From contig NZ_CP071793.1 in the NCBI RefSeq assembly GCF_017498545.1, positions 9,728,256 to 9,792,255 on the forward strand: 64,000 nucleotides of DNA, written 5' to 3'. This document shows positions 17,874-26,389 of the stretch, piece by piece. The first letter of the stretch is position 1. Each line of letters begins with the position of its first letter. Made by a program: the position numbers and the translations under genes. The stretch is from Sulfidibacter corallicola. GTDB taxonomy: Bacteria; Acidobacteriota; Holophagae; Acanthopleuribacterales; Acanthopleuribacteraceae. Under the pieces are notes generated by a model, which saw only the letters and a program-made list of their open reading frames with translations, searched no databases and had not been told where the DNA came from.

Positions 17874-19136
17874 CTATGAATCCCGCAGCTCGAAACAAGG
17901 ACGATAGTCGTTGGTTTCTGTCACCCACTCGTAAGTATGGACGGCACCCACGTTGGGTAATTGCTGGCCGATTAGAATTGCGAATCCAGGTGGCCCGACG
18001 AGGAAGAAGTGAATCTTGGAATTCGGGTACCTTTTTCTGGTTTCGTCCAGTTCGTCGACAATGGCCACGGCCATGCGATGAGGTTCATCGCGATGCCGCC
18101 CCGTCAATGCGTTGTGGCTAGTACCACCAGTCGGTTCGTAGTATCGGGATACGCTCACCTCGATACCATTGTGATTGATCCAATTTTCGATCCCGGTCCT
18201 GACCGTATCGATCGCCCGCGAAACACACACGGCAACCACAACATCGCCATTCTCGTTTTCTTGGCTTTCAAATTGGCGACAGTCCCAAGCCTCCGGAAGT
18301 CCACGCTGCCGTTTCCGCGGTCCAACCCACACTTCCTTCGTATAAGGATCGACGACTTCGAGCTCATAGCCAGAATTGCGGCCAAATTGAAAGCCCAAGG
18401 CCAGCGCCATGGAAAGGTGGCAATGGGGAACTATTCGAATCCTGTGACCGGCCCAATATTTGTTGATTCCCTTGCATAAAGTTCGTAGAGCGGGTTTTAG
18501 GAAGCGATCGCACTGCGTAGGATTCGGCGGTTGGTTTTGAGTATCGCCGAAATCGACGGTCCAATCGAGGATCAGATCCAAGGCATGCCCCCGCAGCGCG
18601 GGTCCGCCACGTGTGGCTGCGCCCAGGCGTAGCACTCCTCCGGAAGGGTTCGTCTCCTTCAAAGTATGTAGAAACGAAGCGAAAACATCGTCAGCGGCCC
18701 GATCCAACTCGGCGAGCATGCGACCGTCTTTCATTTTTCTGGGGTCGATCACCGCGCCTGCGCGGTTGCTGACTTCCAACCCCATGTTGGTTCCCGGCTC
18801 ATCCAATACTGTTCGAATCGTCTCGAGATCGTCGCGAAATACGGGAACGATTCCCAAGCTCGGATTTCGGCGGGCCGCACTCAATGCATCTTCCAACTCC
18901 CGATCACGAACCCATTCGCTTCGCGCAGCTTCTTGGCTCAAATAAAACACGAAGCCCGCGGCCTCTTCACAAGCTTTTCCGATTTCATGGGCGGTGACGC
19001 GGCCGCGCAGAAGGTTGTCTCGATCCCGCCAAAGAGGGATGCCACGGCGGCGAAGCGCCAGCTCGAACAGTTCAACCTCCCCGCTATCCTTGTGCGAGTA
19101 ACTGAGAAACACAGATTTCGTATTCCTGACGTTCAT
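17874..19136 (-). CDS. TIR-SAVED effector, probable cyclic-oligonucleotide-activated NADase
   Basis: The 420-residue protein starts best at ATG 19136, where AGGAG sits 6 nt upstream. An N-terminal TIR domain (about 8-130) begins SVFLSYSHKD and carries SEWVRDRELEDAL, where the Glu of REL (E80) sits at the catalytic position of TIR NADases. The C-terminal SAVED domain runs from about 175 to the end and finishes with IHFFLVGPPGFAILIGQQL, HTYEW and YRPCFEL, the canonical SAVED tail. In CBASS, TIR-SAVED proteins assemble on cyclic tri-adenylate and degrade NAD+. Here it is beside a Cas10/RAMP cluster, so the second messenger is probably made by Cas10. It lies 155 bp downstream of the last complex gene. 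Confidence 0.9.
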   Translation of the reverse strand: MNVRNTKSVFLSYSHKDSGEVELFELALRRRGIPLWRDRDNLLRGRVTAHEIGKACEEAAGFVFYLSQEAARSEWVRDRELEDALSAARRNPSLGIVPVFRDDLETIRTVLDEPGTNMGLEVSNRAGAVIDPRKMKDGRMLAELDRAADDVFASFLHTLKETNPSGGVLRLGAATRGGPALRGHALDLILDWTVDFGDTQNQPPNPTQCDRFLKPALRTLCKGINKYWAGHRIRIVPHCHLSMALALGFQFGRNSGYELEVVDPYTKEVWVGPRKRQRGLPEAWDCRQFESQENENGDVVVAVCVSRAIDTVRTGIENWINHNGIEVSVSRYYEPTGGTSHNALTGRHRDEPHRMAVAIVDELDETRKRYPNSKIHFFLVGPPGFAILIGQQLPNVGAVHTYEWVTETNDYRPCFELRDS

Positions 19137-19291
19137 CTCCATCTCCTGTATATGTTGTCGAGGTTTCGGCTGAGGGCAGAATGATCCCAATCCCGAAAAA
19201 AGTGCTTCGAGAAAAAGGGGTTGGTCATGATTGGCGAACTGGGTGCGGTTCAATTTTGGAGAAGAGGCGGATCCCTATGGAAACAACCGAG

Positions 19292-19780
19292 TCACCGACG
19301 GTCGAGTTTCTTTTTCAGGTCTAGCAGGGTGGCCATGTCGCCAGGTTTGATTTGGGTGGCTCGAACCTCCGGTTTGGATGGAGGCCTTTTGCGAACGGTG
19401 TGTGTCCCGCCGCTTGATTCTTGATCCCTTCGCAGCTTATCCCGCACCAGCAACATGCGACCCGTCCAGCCGAAAAGCCGGCAGAGATCCTGGTATTCCA
19501 GGTCGTCTCGATTCAAGACCTCGACCAGAACCTTGACGGCGAGACTGTATTGATTGCGAAACCGCGTACTGCGATCAAGATGCCCACCCACCCCCTTTCC
19601 AACCAATATCAGCGTTTTGATCAGTTTGGCTTTTTCTTCAGCAACGTCTTCTCCACCACTGGCGACGAACTCGGAGACAATCGAAAGCAAAAGATTTCGC
19701 GACACCAAGGTATCGCGAGAGTGAAGCCTCTCGGCCAATTGTGCGGCCTCTCGGACCAAAGCCGGTCGCGACATGGTCAT
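19292..19780 (-). CDS. Small helical protein of the Cas10/RAMP operon, unknown family
   Basis: The 162-residue protein starts at ATG 19780 by an ATGA overlap with the preceding RAMP gene, so it is clearly part of the operon. It is predicted to be all-helical: LVREAAQLAERLHSRD, LLLSIVSEFVASGG, then QYSLAVKVLVEVLNRDDLEYQDL and LFGWTGRMLLVRDKL. The last 40 residues are basic and Pro/Thr-rich. Type III complexes contain a small helical subunit (Csm2/Cmr5/Cas11) and III-D loci also encode Csx19; this protein could be either. I do not recognise it as a known family by sequence. No catalytic motif is visible. Confidence 0.7.
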   Translation of the reverse strand: MTMSRPALVREAAQLAERLHSRDTLVSRNLLLSIVSEFVASGGEDVAEEKAKLIKTLILVGKGVGGHLDRSTRFRNQYSLAVKVLVEVLNRDDLEYQDLCRLFGWTGRMLLVRDKLRRDQESSGGTHTVRKRPPSKPEVRATQIKPGDMATLLDLKKKLDRR

Positions 19781-20658
19781 GGCGCACTTCCTTGGTGGCT
19801 GGTAAGCTGGTTCACTATTTCCAAGGTCTGCTTGAATTGATGGTGCCATGCGGTGCCCATTGCCGAAATGATCCAGGACCTACAGCGTTCCCGACACTCT
19901 GTTTGGCCAAGGAATTCACGCTGGTGACCCAGGGTTCTCAACGTGTGCGGTACGAGACGCATCGCGCCGTGACCATCGTACTTGGCCCCGCCCAATCTTA
20001 GAGGAGCCACCATGTTCAACGACTTGTCGAATCCCATGACCAGCAACAGGCGCCCCAGTTCTTCGGGCAAAACATTCCGCAGTTGCATGGTTCCGCAAAA
20101 AGAACCGCGATAGAAGACGCGGGTCAGCATTTTGACGGGTTGGCCACGCGGAGTCGGGTAGTTGGCTGGCCGGCTGTCGTAGAGCCGAAACGCCTTTTGT
20201 TTTTGCATGTCGGAATGGCTCCACGGCATGGGTACCTGAGAAACGATCCGAGAGATTTCTCCCTTGGGAACCGCGTCTGTGAAGCTCACCCTACCCTGAA
20301 CTCCCATGGTGCCGAAGAGGCCACAGGCTTCGCAGTATTGCCCCCGACAGGATTTGCCAGCGAAGGTGATGCAAGACTGTGAGAGCAATTCGTATCGACC
20401 ACGCACCGCACCCTTGATGCCGGACCCGGGAATGACCGGCTCCCGGTTCCTGCGAGCCACGCCTTGGGCCACGCTTTTTGGCTGGTCGGTGAGTTCCAAC
20501 CGGCCATTGCCAGGAGAGACCAAACCATCGCCAAGCGACTCATACATGAATTCCAATAGCCCCGAGATGGCATCTTCCCGAAACACGTCGTGGGAGGGAA
20601 TATCTTCCCGACGATCAGGTCCGGCTTCAGAAGGGCGGCTAATATGAACGATGCCCAT
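19777..20658 (-). CDS. Cas7-like RAMP protein with Cys cluster
   Basis: The 293-residue protein has the RAMP motif EPVIPGSGIKGAVRGRYELL (about 73-92), which is the conserved PGSxxKGxxR loop of Cas7-type backbone subunits. Right after it comes a Cys cluster (C104, C109, C112 in KSCRGQYCEACGLFG), as found in several type III Cas7 proteins with a zinc-binding insertion. A second RAMP-type glycine-rich element near the end reads LRLGGAKYDGHGAMRL. Acidic residues before the PGS motif (D58) could be the RNA-cleavage residue, but the alignment is uncertain. It starts one base after the TGA of the upstream RAMP gene and overlaps the next gene by ATGA. Confidence 0.85.
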   Translation of the reverse strand: MGIVHISRPSEAGPDRREDIPSHDVFREDAISGLLEFMYESLGDGLVSPGNGRLELTDQPKSVAQGVARRNREPVIPGSGIKGAVRGRYELLSQSCITFAGKSCRGQYCEACGLFGTMGVQGRVSFTDAVPKGEISRIVSQVPMPWSHSDMQKQKAFRLYDSRPANYPTPRGQPVKMLTRVFYRGSFCGTMQLRNVLPEELGRLLLVMGFDKSLNMVAPLRLGGAKYDGHGAMRLVPHTLRTLGHQREFLGQTECRERCRSWIISAMGTAWHHQFKQTLEIVNQLTSHQGSAP

Positions 20659-20659
20659 G

Positions 20660-21559
20660 TCACTTCCTCCTGGCTTCCAGAAATTCGGTCAACGCTTTTC
20701 GGGTCAAACGATTGAACAGATCATCGACTGCCACTCCACGGTATTTCACCATGCGGAAAAAACCGCGATTTTCCTCCTCGGCCGCATTGCCACAATCCAT
20801 TTCATCGCAGTCCGGTAGATGATAGGTACGGCGGTTCTTCCCTCGATTTCCAACCCCTCTGAGTTTCCCGATTTCACGATCGAGAAATCGAAACGAAACG
20901 GACCAATCATCCAAGCGAACCGTGCCCATGCCGCGAGATTTGCAGCCGCCAATTTGGTAAAAGCCCGCATCCAGATCCTGTAGGGCTTGGCCGATCAGGC
21001 CCACCTGCCACAGGGAAAAATTCTCGCCGCTCAAACGCACGCCGAACTTGCCGTCGACGACCACTTCCGAGTCGTAGAGCACGCCCTGCACGGCCGAACC
21101 GTTCTTTCGACTGATGCCGACACCCGTGCGAACCTCGGTCCGATTGGCGGCTTCGAAGCCATCCACGGTGGGAAGGGCATCTCCAATTCGAAAACGACCG
21201 GCCATGTTTAGGCTGCCGAATGTGAAGCAGGCCGGGCACTGTCCGCCCAGGTCGGCTCCCGGTCGGTTACGTCCCTCTCGATGGTCCCGGCAACCACAAG
21301 CGTTCCGCTCATTCGGACGGGTCGGATCGCAGACGTGCAATCCATGAGTCCTCAGTAGCCGCTCGCAATGGGCGCGCACCACCCCCTTCAATCCGGATCC
21401 GGCCAAGAATACCGTTTCCCGGCCTCCTTGCCGGGTACGTTGAAAGGTGACATCGGCAATGCCAGGTTCGAGATTGGACCTTTGGGTACGCACAATAATG
21501 GGGCCCAGAGGTTTTAGGGTGAAATCGATGGTCACTCCGTTTTGAAAATCGGTGAACAT
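20660..21559 (-). CDS. Cas7-like RAMP protein with zinc-binding insertion
   Basis: The 299-residue protein starts at ATG 21559, 4 bp after the upstream gene; the longer in-frame region upstream overlaps that gene. It shows the Cas7 layout: DFTLKPLGPIIVRTQ first strand, then GIADVTFQRTRQ with a candidate catalytic Asp (D36), and FLAGSGLKGVVRAHCERLL, the RAMP loop. A Cys/His cluster (C77, C88, C90, C108, C111) fits zinc binding. The glycine-rich loop QIGGCKSRGMGTVRL is near residue 220. A C-terminal extension ends in MVKYRGVAVDDLFNRL. It should be one of the stacked backbone subunits that hold guide RNA and cut target RNA. Confidence 0.85.
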   Translation of the reverse strand: MFTDFQNGVTIDFTLKPLGPIIVRTQRSNLEPGIADVTFQRTRQGGRETVFLAGSGLKGVVRAHCERLLRTHGLHVCDPTRPNERNACGCRDHREGRNRPGADLGGQCPACFTFGSLNMAGRFRIGDALPTVDGFEAANRTEVRTGVGISRKNGSAVQGVLYDSEVVVDGKFGVRLSGENFSLWQVGLIGQALQDLDAGFYQIGGCKSRGMGTVRLDDWSVSFRFLDREIGKLRGVGNRGKNRRTYHLPDCDEMDCGNAAEEENRGFFRMVKYRGVAVDDLFNRLTRKALTEFLEARRK

Positions 21560-21563
21560 GGCG

Positions 21564-22382
21564 CTACATCCTTTCCGAAGTCGAAGCAAACGCCTCGCGC
21601 AGTTTGGTGAGGTGGAGGTCGAAGGTTTCGGTGACGGAAGTAAACGCCTTCGAGTCGCTGGGTGGAAGTCCAGCCAAAATGTCCCGAGCCGTTTGATCCA
21701 CCAGCGATGCCACCGAGACAGCGACCCATCCCAAACCGCGGGCTTTCTTGCCCCCCAAGAGAAGGAACCCTTCATCCAGCATCCAGAGGCTCTGAGCGAT
21801 CAGGCCGATTTCGACATCGGAGGGATTGAGCATGCGAATCCGGCCTTCAAACACGGCTCCGGCCTGCACCACTTCCTTGTCGAACTTGCCGGCACCGCGC
21901 ACGGTGCGTGTCTCGCGATCGATGGCAACGCCGTCGCGAATTTCGAGACGACATTGGCTGGGATCCACACTCATGAGATCCGAAAACTGGACCCGCGAAC
22001 CGTAACTCGCACCAGACGCCACACCGAACAAGCGCTCCACCAAATCCAGCTCCTCCCACAATTCGTGAAAGGTCTCGAGATCGTAGGAACCACGAGGTCC
22101 ATCTCCGCGCTCACGCGTGTTCCTATGTTCCGGATAACTCGCCTGCCCCAAACCGACACACAAGGATTCGATCCCAGCCCGTAAAACGCCGCGCAACGAG
22201 GATCCGGGAATCATGGCACATCCCTCGGCATCGCGAATCACGGGCAGATCGCTGCCCGAAAGGCCCTGATTCTTTCCCGCACCGATATGCAACCCGCTAC
22301 GGGTGGTGATCCGCAGTTTGAAGTGAACGATTCTGCCGATTGCAGCGTGGTGACGTCCCACATTCGACGCTTGTCGGTTCAT
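21564..22382 (-). CDS. Csm3-like Cas7 RAMP protein
   Basis: The 272-residue protein starts at ATG 22382 through an ATGA overlap with the upstream gene. It is the most typical Csm3-like protein in the locus: RSGLHIGAG, then SGSDLPVIRDAEG where D45 matches the Csm3 catalytic aspartate that cuts target RNA every 6 nt, then IPGSSLRGVLRAGIESL. Downstream are VERLFGVASGASYGSRVQFSDL, RDGVAIDRETRTV and FDKEVVQAGAVFEGRI, all conserved in Csm3. The glycine-rich loop LLLGGKKARGLGWVAV completes the RAMP fold. It should form part of the crRNA-binding backbone of the complex. Confidence 0.92.
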   Translation of the reverse strand: MNRQASNVGRHHAAIGRIVHFKLRITTRSGLHIGAGKNQGLSGSDLPVIRDAEGCAMIPGSSLRGVLRAGIESLCVGLGQASYPEHRNTRERGDGPRGSYDLETFHELWEELDLVERLFGVASGASYGSRVQFSDLMSVDPSQCRLEIRDGVAIDRETRTVRGAGKFDKEVVQAGAVFEGRIRMLNPSDVEIGLIAQSLWMLDEGFLLLGGKKARGLGWVAVSVASLVDQTARDILAGLPPSDSKAFTSVTETFDLHLTKLREAFASTSERM

Positions 22383-22783
22383 CGACGACCTCCCTTCCCG
22401 CGCCCACGCCCGTGCGACGATTTGTCTCGCATAGATTCGGATACGAATACATAGCGTCGAATCATGTAGCCGCAAAAGTGCTGGAACGCATAGCTTCGCG
22501 TTTCGGGCGTGTTGGCCTCGGCTGCCACCAGTGCCTTCTCGATGTCGCCGAATCTCTGAATCACCTTCTCATGAATGGGCTCCCAAAATTGTCCCGTTTC
22601 CTTTCTCGCTGCCTGGTAGTCGAGGTAGTTTTTCAAAACCAGGCGTTCAGATTCCTCGGTCGTGATCTGAAGTAAATTTTGTAACTGGGATTTCTGGTTG
22701 CGATGACCTTTCGCTCTGTCGATGATTTCCTCGGCCCATCCAACCATTTCCCGTTTCAGCTCCGGTTCCAACCGTACAGTCAC
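22379..22783 (-). CDS. Small helical subunit, Cas11/Csm2-like candidate
   Basis: The 134-residue protein most likely starts at the GTG at 22783, which overlaps the TGA of the upstream gene (GTGA); the gene's ribosome site GGAGG is inside the end of that gene. It is helical throughout: ELKREMVGWAEEIIDRAKG, QLQNLLQITTEESERLVLKNY and RFGDIEKALVAAEANTP, followed by FQHFCGYMIRRYVFV. The last residues are Arg/Gly-rich. Its size, charge and position between the Csx10 fusion and the Csm3-like gene suit a Cas11-type small subunit. The family call is inferred from context, not from a diagnostic motif. Confidence 0.6.
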   Translation of the reverse strand: MTVRLEPELKREMVGWAEEIIDRAKGHRNQKSQLQNLLQITTEESERLVLKNYLDYQAARKETGQFWEPIHEKVIQRFGDIEKALVAAEANTPETRSYAFQHFCGYMIRRYVFVSESMRDKSSHGRGRGKGGRR

Positions 22784-24681
22784 GATGACACCTCCTCGAA
22801 TAATTCGAATCTTCCACAACCGCTCTCGGTCGCTTTTCCGATACCGTTTCGCACCACGGGCAACGCCTCTGTAACCAAGGTTTCCAAGGCCTGGGGCTCG
22901 ATCTCGTAGACGTAGACACTGCCCGCGGCAATGGCGGAGAAAAGCGTCTTCTGAGGACCTTCATTCGCGGTGCGCGCGTTTTTTGGTTTCTGGTTGTAGC
23001 CACCGACGACTTCACGGCTCACAAATTGAGTTGTCAATCTGGCTTCGGGCCAGCGGTGCAAGGGGTGCTGCTCGGAACCTTCTGAAACGAATGCACTACG
23101 CGCCACCAGAGCCAAGAGCATCCGCGGATTTGCGATTTTGGCCTTGTCCAAACCGACTTTGTCGGCCAGTTGGCCGCAGCGCTTGCGGACCCGCTTGGTG
23201 AGCCGGCGAACCTGGCCGGCCGGATCTCCAAATGGTGCATCGCCTAGGAACACCAGTGATATCGCCATGCGGCCCATGCCATGCGCGCGCCCGGCTCCGA
23301 TGTACACCGGCACCTCGGTCACCTTGGCGAGAAGCCGAGCCGACGAAGGTCGAAGCCCTGAGATGGTGGCGCGAAAGGAAACACGCCTCTCCGATTCTCT
23401 CGTTCCGAACGGGTTTTCCATCCATGGCTCCACCTGTTCCTTGGTGAATAATTGGTGATTTTCGGCAGTGCCTGAAAAGCGATTGAGTGACACTCGGGTT
23501 CGCGCCCGTCGAACGATACCGTGTGCGCGGCGAGCTGGCAGCGAATCGGGCCGGTATCGATCCCAAGTTGGGGCCAGCCATCGACCACGACCCTTCAGTT
23601 CCCTGTTCACAAATACTCTGGCCAGTTCGTCCACCAAAAAATCCCTGGCTAGGTTGACACCGGAACGACTCGAGACACGCAGCTCTCGGACGGTTGCGGG
23701 ACGAATGCTCGGTTCATGGTCCAAATCCCCCTGGGTCGGATCGACGAGCGGCAACGCATCACCAAAACGAGCCGGATCCTGCAAAAAGAGTTGTGTGAAT
23801 TCATCCGATTCTGCTGTGGTCCGTTTCCCGTCGAGCAGAGCCCAGGCAATGGCTCCCCGCAAAGTCGAACCATGAATGAAAGTATGGGTCGCGTGGTGGT
23901 TCCCAATGGGCCTGCCTTTGCCGAAACAGGCAGGTTCCAACATGGTACAGGTGATCAGAGCCCGCGAGCTGGTCGAGGGATCGTTGCGGTATCCCCTATC
24001 CGACCAATGGTTGACCCTGTTCGAGGATTCCTCTGCGTCGATCCAATGGATGGTGACTTGCCCGCCGCCCGTGCCCTTGCTTCCACCGATGGCACCGGTC
24101 GAAGTGACCGCGGCTCGCAAAATGCGCAATTCATCATTGGTCAACCCCTCGTGTTCCAACGTGGCACGAAACAGCAGTGGTTCGCGCGATGCTCCGACCT
24201 CATGGTTGAAGAACAACTTGCGTGTTTCGGCACTGCCGGTGTAGGCGTCCAGCGTTACGCCGGCACGCGTCCGCATACGCGCCGCAGCCTCTTTGGGATC
24301 GACGGGAAGCGCATCCGTAAAACGGAGCCGCCCCTGATGGGAGTTCTCCAAATCACCGTCAACTGGGCTATTTCCAAAGAGTCGCGCCACCAGATCGGTG
24401 GGGTGCGACGGCTCGGCGTCCGCTGCAGCCATTTTGTCGAAAGACTCGGATCCCCCTATGTCTGCGGCCCGAATCAGAGGTGGACTGATGTCAAGTCCAG
24501 CCCCCCGCAACAGCGCTTCCGTTTGGATACGAATCGCACCACGCAGGGCCGTTCCAGGGATGTAAGGCACATCCAAACCTTGGATCCGGCGGTGAATCGT
24601 GGTGCGGTTCGCTTCGCCATCGGCACACTTTCCCCCGGCAATCATCAGGAATCCGTGCAATTCAATGTCGAGCTGGACCAT
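22780..24681 (-). CDS. Cas7-Csx10 (Cas5) fusion protein
   Basis: The 633-residue protein begins at ATG 24681 with a strong AAAGGAG site, overlapping the end of cas10 by 20 bp. Residues 1-215 form one RAMP domain: YIPGTALRGAIRIQTEALL, LRFTDALPVD and the loop GGSKGTGGGQVTIHW. Residues about 240-633 form a second, longer RAMP with HGSTLRGAIAWAL, FGDALPLVDP, RTRVSLNRFSGTAENHQLF, VPVYIGAGRAHGMGRM and the end VVGGYNQKPKN, AAGSVYVYEIE, GIGKATESGCGRFELFE. That end pattern is typical of Csx10, the Cas5-like subunit of type III-D that holds the crRNA 5' tag. Cas7-Cas5 fusions are known in III-D2 and III-E relatives. This fits the complex base. Confidence 0.85.
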   Translation of the reverse strand: MVQLDIELHGFLMIAGGKCADGEANRTTIHRRIQGLDVPYIPGTALRGAIRIQTEALLRGAGLDISPPLIRAADIGGSESFDKMAAADAEPSHPTDLVARLFGNSPVDGDLENSHQGRLRFTDALPVDPKEAAARMRTRAGVTLDAYTGSAETRKLFFNHEVGASREPLLFRATLEHEGLTNDELRILRAAVTSTGAIGGSKGTGGGQVTIHWIDAEESSNRVNHWSDRGYRNDPSTSSRALITCTMLEPACFGKGRPIGNHHATHTFIHGSTLRGAIAWALLDGKRTTAESDEFTQLFLQDPARFGDALPLVDPTQGDLDHEPSIRPATVRELRVSSRSGVNLARDFLVDELARVFVNRELKGRGRWLAPTWDRYRPDSLPARRAHGIVRRARTRVSLNRFSGTAENHQLFTKEQVEPWMENPFGTRESERRVSFRATISGLRPSSARLLAKVTEVPVYIGAGRAHGMGRMAISLVFLGDAPFGDPAGQVRRLTKRVRKRCGQLADKVGLDKAKIANPRMLLALVARSAFVSEGSEQHPLHRWPEARLTTQFVSREVVGGYNQKPKNARTANEGPQKTLFSAIAAGSVYVYEIEPQALETLVTEALPVVRNGIGKATESGCGRFELFEEVSS

Positions 24682-26389
24682 GGTTGACTCCTTTCCGAGT
24701 TGCTTCGTTCGTGAGGAAGGGCAGCAATTGCACGACATCGCCGACCCAGGTTCCCCACGCGTTTTCACCCAAATGAGGCTGTCGGCTGACCAGGAAGCTC
24801 TCCAAATCGGCGAAACCTTCACGATCGAATCCCCTTGCTTCGAACAGAGCGGAATAGCTAGATCGATTTCGGGCGATTTGATAGCAGGCGTAATTCAGGA
24901 AAACGTCTTTTCCATCCGCAGTCCCTTTTTGCAACCCAACCAATTGAGATTTGGACAACTTCGAAAGTCCATGGCGCACCATGTCGATGCATTGGCCAAA
25001 TTCATCCAGGGTGTAGGGGCGATTCGTGCCAAAGAAATGCGGGTCGGCCGTGCGCGTGGCCATGTTTCGAGTCGCGTCGAAATCGTGACCGAAAAAGCCG
25101 TCATTGGTGACGACCTCGAAGTCCAGGGCTGAGATACAGGCATCGGGTTGGGCGTAGTAGCGCCGTTTGGCACTCGCTTGAAGGGACCTGGCCAAGTCGT
25201 ATTGGTAACGAACGGGATATTTGCTGTTGCACAGGACCAACCCGATGCCAACCGATAGCCCTTCGATGCCATTCCTTCGCAGCAGCCCGCGCAGGGTAGA
25301 AGAAGTATGATCTGTCAACCATGCAGGAATCTGGCAACAGACGTCCACGGCCATCTCGGCGGGAAGCATCCAGATTTTCTCGTCACCGCCCCCTAACAGG
25401 CTCAAGGGAAGTGAATTACCAGCTCGTTCTTCTCCTTTTTGATGGGCGAAGTATGATTTGACGCGCTGATCCACCTTTTCGAATAATTCGGCCACCGCAA
25501 GAGCCGCATCCCGGATCTCTCGAAGGCATTCGAGTTTGCCGAAGAAACGACCCATCGCGTTGCCGTCCGCATAGATAAACCCGATATATTGCGGTTTTCC
25601 GCCCAAGGAATCTTCCGGATCGAGCAGGTCATTGACACTCACGCCCCGAATGCTCCTGGCACCTACGACATAGCGACGGTGGCACGGCCCACAGAGGCTG
25701 CCCTCGTATTTTTCGGTAACCTCGACCTCGCCGGCTCGGAGCCCGCAAGATTTGCAACGCGCCACTTTTCCCATCACCGGAGGAGCGTTCATCCCACTGC
25801 GGTTCTTGAGCGAACGGAGCTGGTCCTGGAGGCGTGCCATGAGCGCCTGTGTTCCTGAAACGAGGCGATAATCACCTTCGGAACGAAGGGTCGCTGGTTC
25901 ACCTACAAAATCGAGCGGTGACACTTCCAAAAAAGTGGTCGTCACCGAGAGTGCGCTCGCGGTGGTCTCGGCGAACAGTTTCTCGATTTGGCTGCATATC
26001 GTTTCGGGGAGGGTGGAGCCCAGGGGGTTCGGCACCAAAAGCAGCCCCTCACCTCCGCTGGAGAACACCACGTATCGCCCGAAATGCGGGTGATTCTGGA
26101 TATGTTCGTTGAGTCCTTTGAGCAATTCGGAAGCGCCACAGAGGATCGGGGGACTGTAGGACTCGAAAACATAGCCTCCGATGCGGTCCGCATCGAAACG
26201 GATCAATGCGAGGGGTCGGGAATGGTTCCACGCTTTCATGGCCTGACGCAAACCGGTGCGTGACCCCTGTCCGGTGACGACCGCATCGACCCACGCATCC
26301 GGGATTTCGGAAAGGTCGAGCCCTTCGGATAGGGATCGACGCACGAGGTAGGGCAAATCACCGGAACGATCGTTTGTGCTCGGTTTCAT
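24662..26389 (-). CDS. cas10: Cas10-like cyclic oligoadenylate synthase, no HD domain
   Basis: The best start is ATG 26389 (AAAGGAT upstream, ATGA junction), giving 575 residues. Two palm domains are visible. Palm 1 starts ALIRFDADRIGGYVFES, then LCGASELLKGLNEH, and has a degenerate SGGEG at about 111-115. A zinc ribbon follows (C212, C215, C233, C236). Palm 2 has FIYADGNAMGRFF (274-277 ADGN) and LSLLGGGDEKIWML, with GGDE at about 334-337 in place of the usual GGDD. No N-terminal HD nuclease is present, so any activity should be nucleotide cyclisation, not DNA cleavage. It is the first complete gene of the operon. Confidence 0.88.
   Translation of the reverse strand: MKPSTNDRSGDLPYLVRRSLSEGLDLSEIPDAWVDAVVTGQGSRTGLRQAMKAWNHSRPLALIRFDADRIGGYVFESYSPPILCGASELLKGLNEHIQNHPHFGRYVVFSSGGEGLLLVPNPLGSTLPETICSQIEKLFAETTASALSVTTTFLEVSPLDFVGEPATLRSEGDYRLVSGTQALMARLQDQLRSLKNRSGMNAPPVMGKVARCKSCGLRAGEVEVTEKYEGSLCGPCHRRYVVGARSIRGVSVNDLLDPEDSLGGKPQYIGFIYADGNAMGRFFGKLECLREIRDAALAVAELFEKVDQRVKSYFAHQKGEERAGNSLPLSLLGGGDEKIWMLPAEMAVDVCCQIPAWLTDHTSSTLRGLLRRNGIEGLSVGIGLVLCNSKYPVRYQYDLARSLQASAKRRYYAQPDACISALDFEVVTNDGFFGHDFDATRNMATRTADPHFFGTNRPYTLDEFGQCIDMVRHGLSKLSKSQLVGLQKGTADGKDVFLNYACYQIARNRSSYSALFEARGFDREGFADLESFLVSRQPHLGENAWGTWVGDVVQLLPFLTNEATRKGVNHGPARH

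Noticed and set aside
15774..19136. A complete CBASS operon
   Set aside because: SAVED effectors are typical of CBASS, but no CD-NTase gene is present; Cas10 in the same operon is the better candidate for making the signal.
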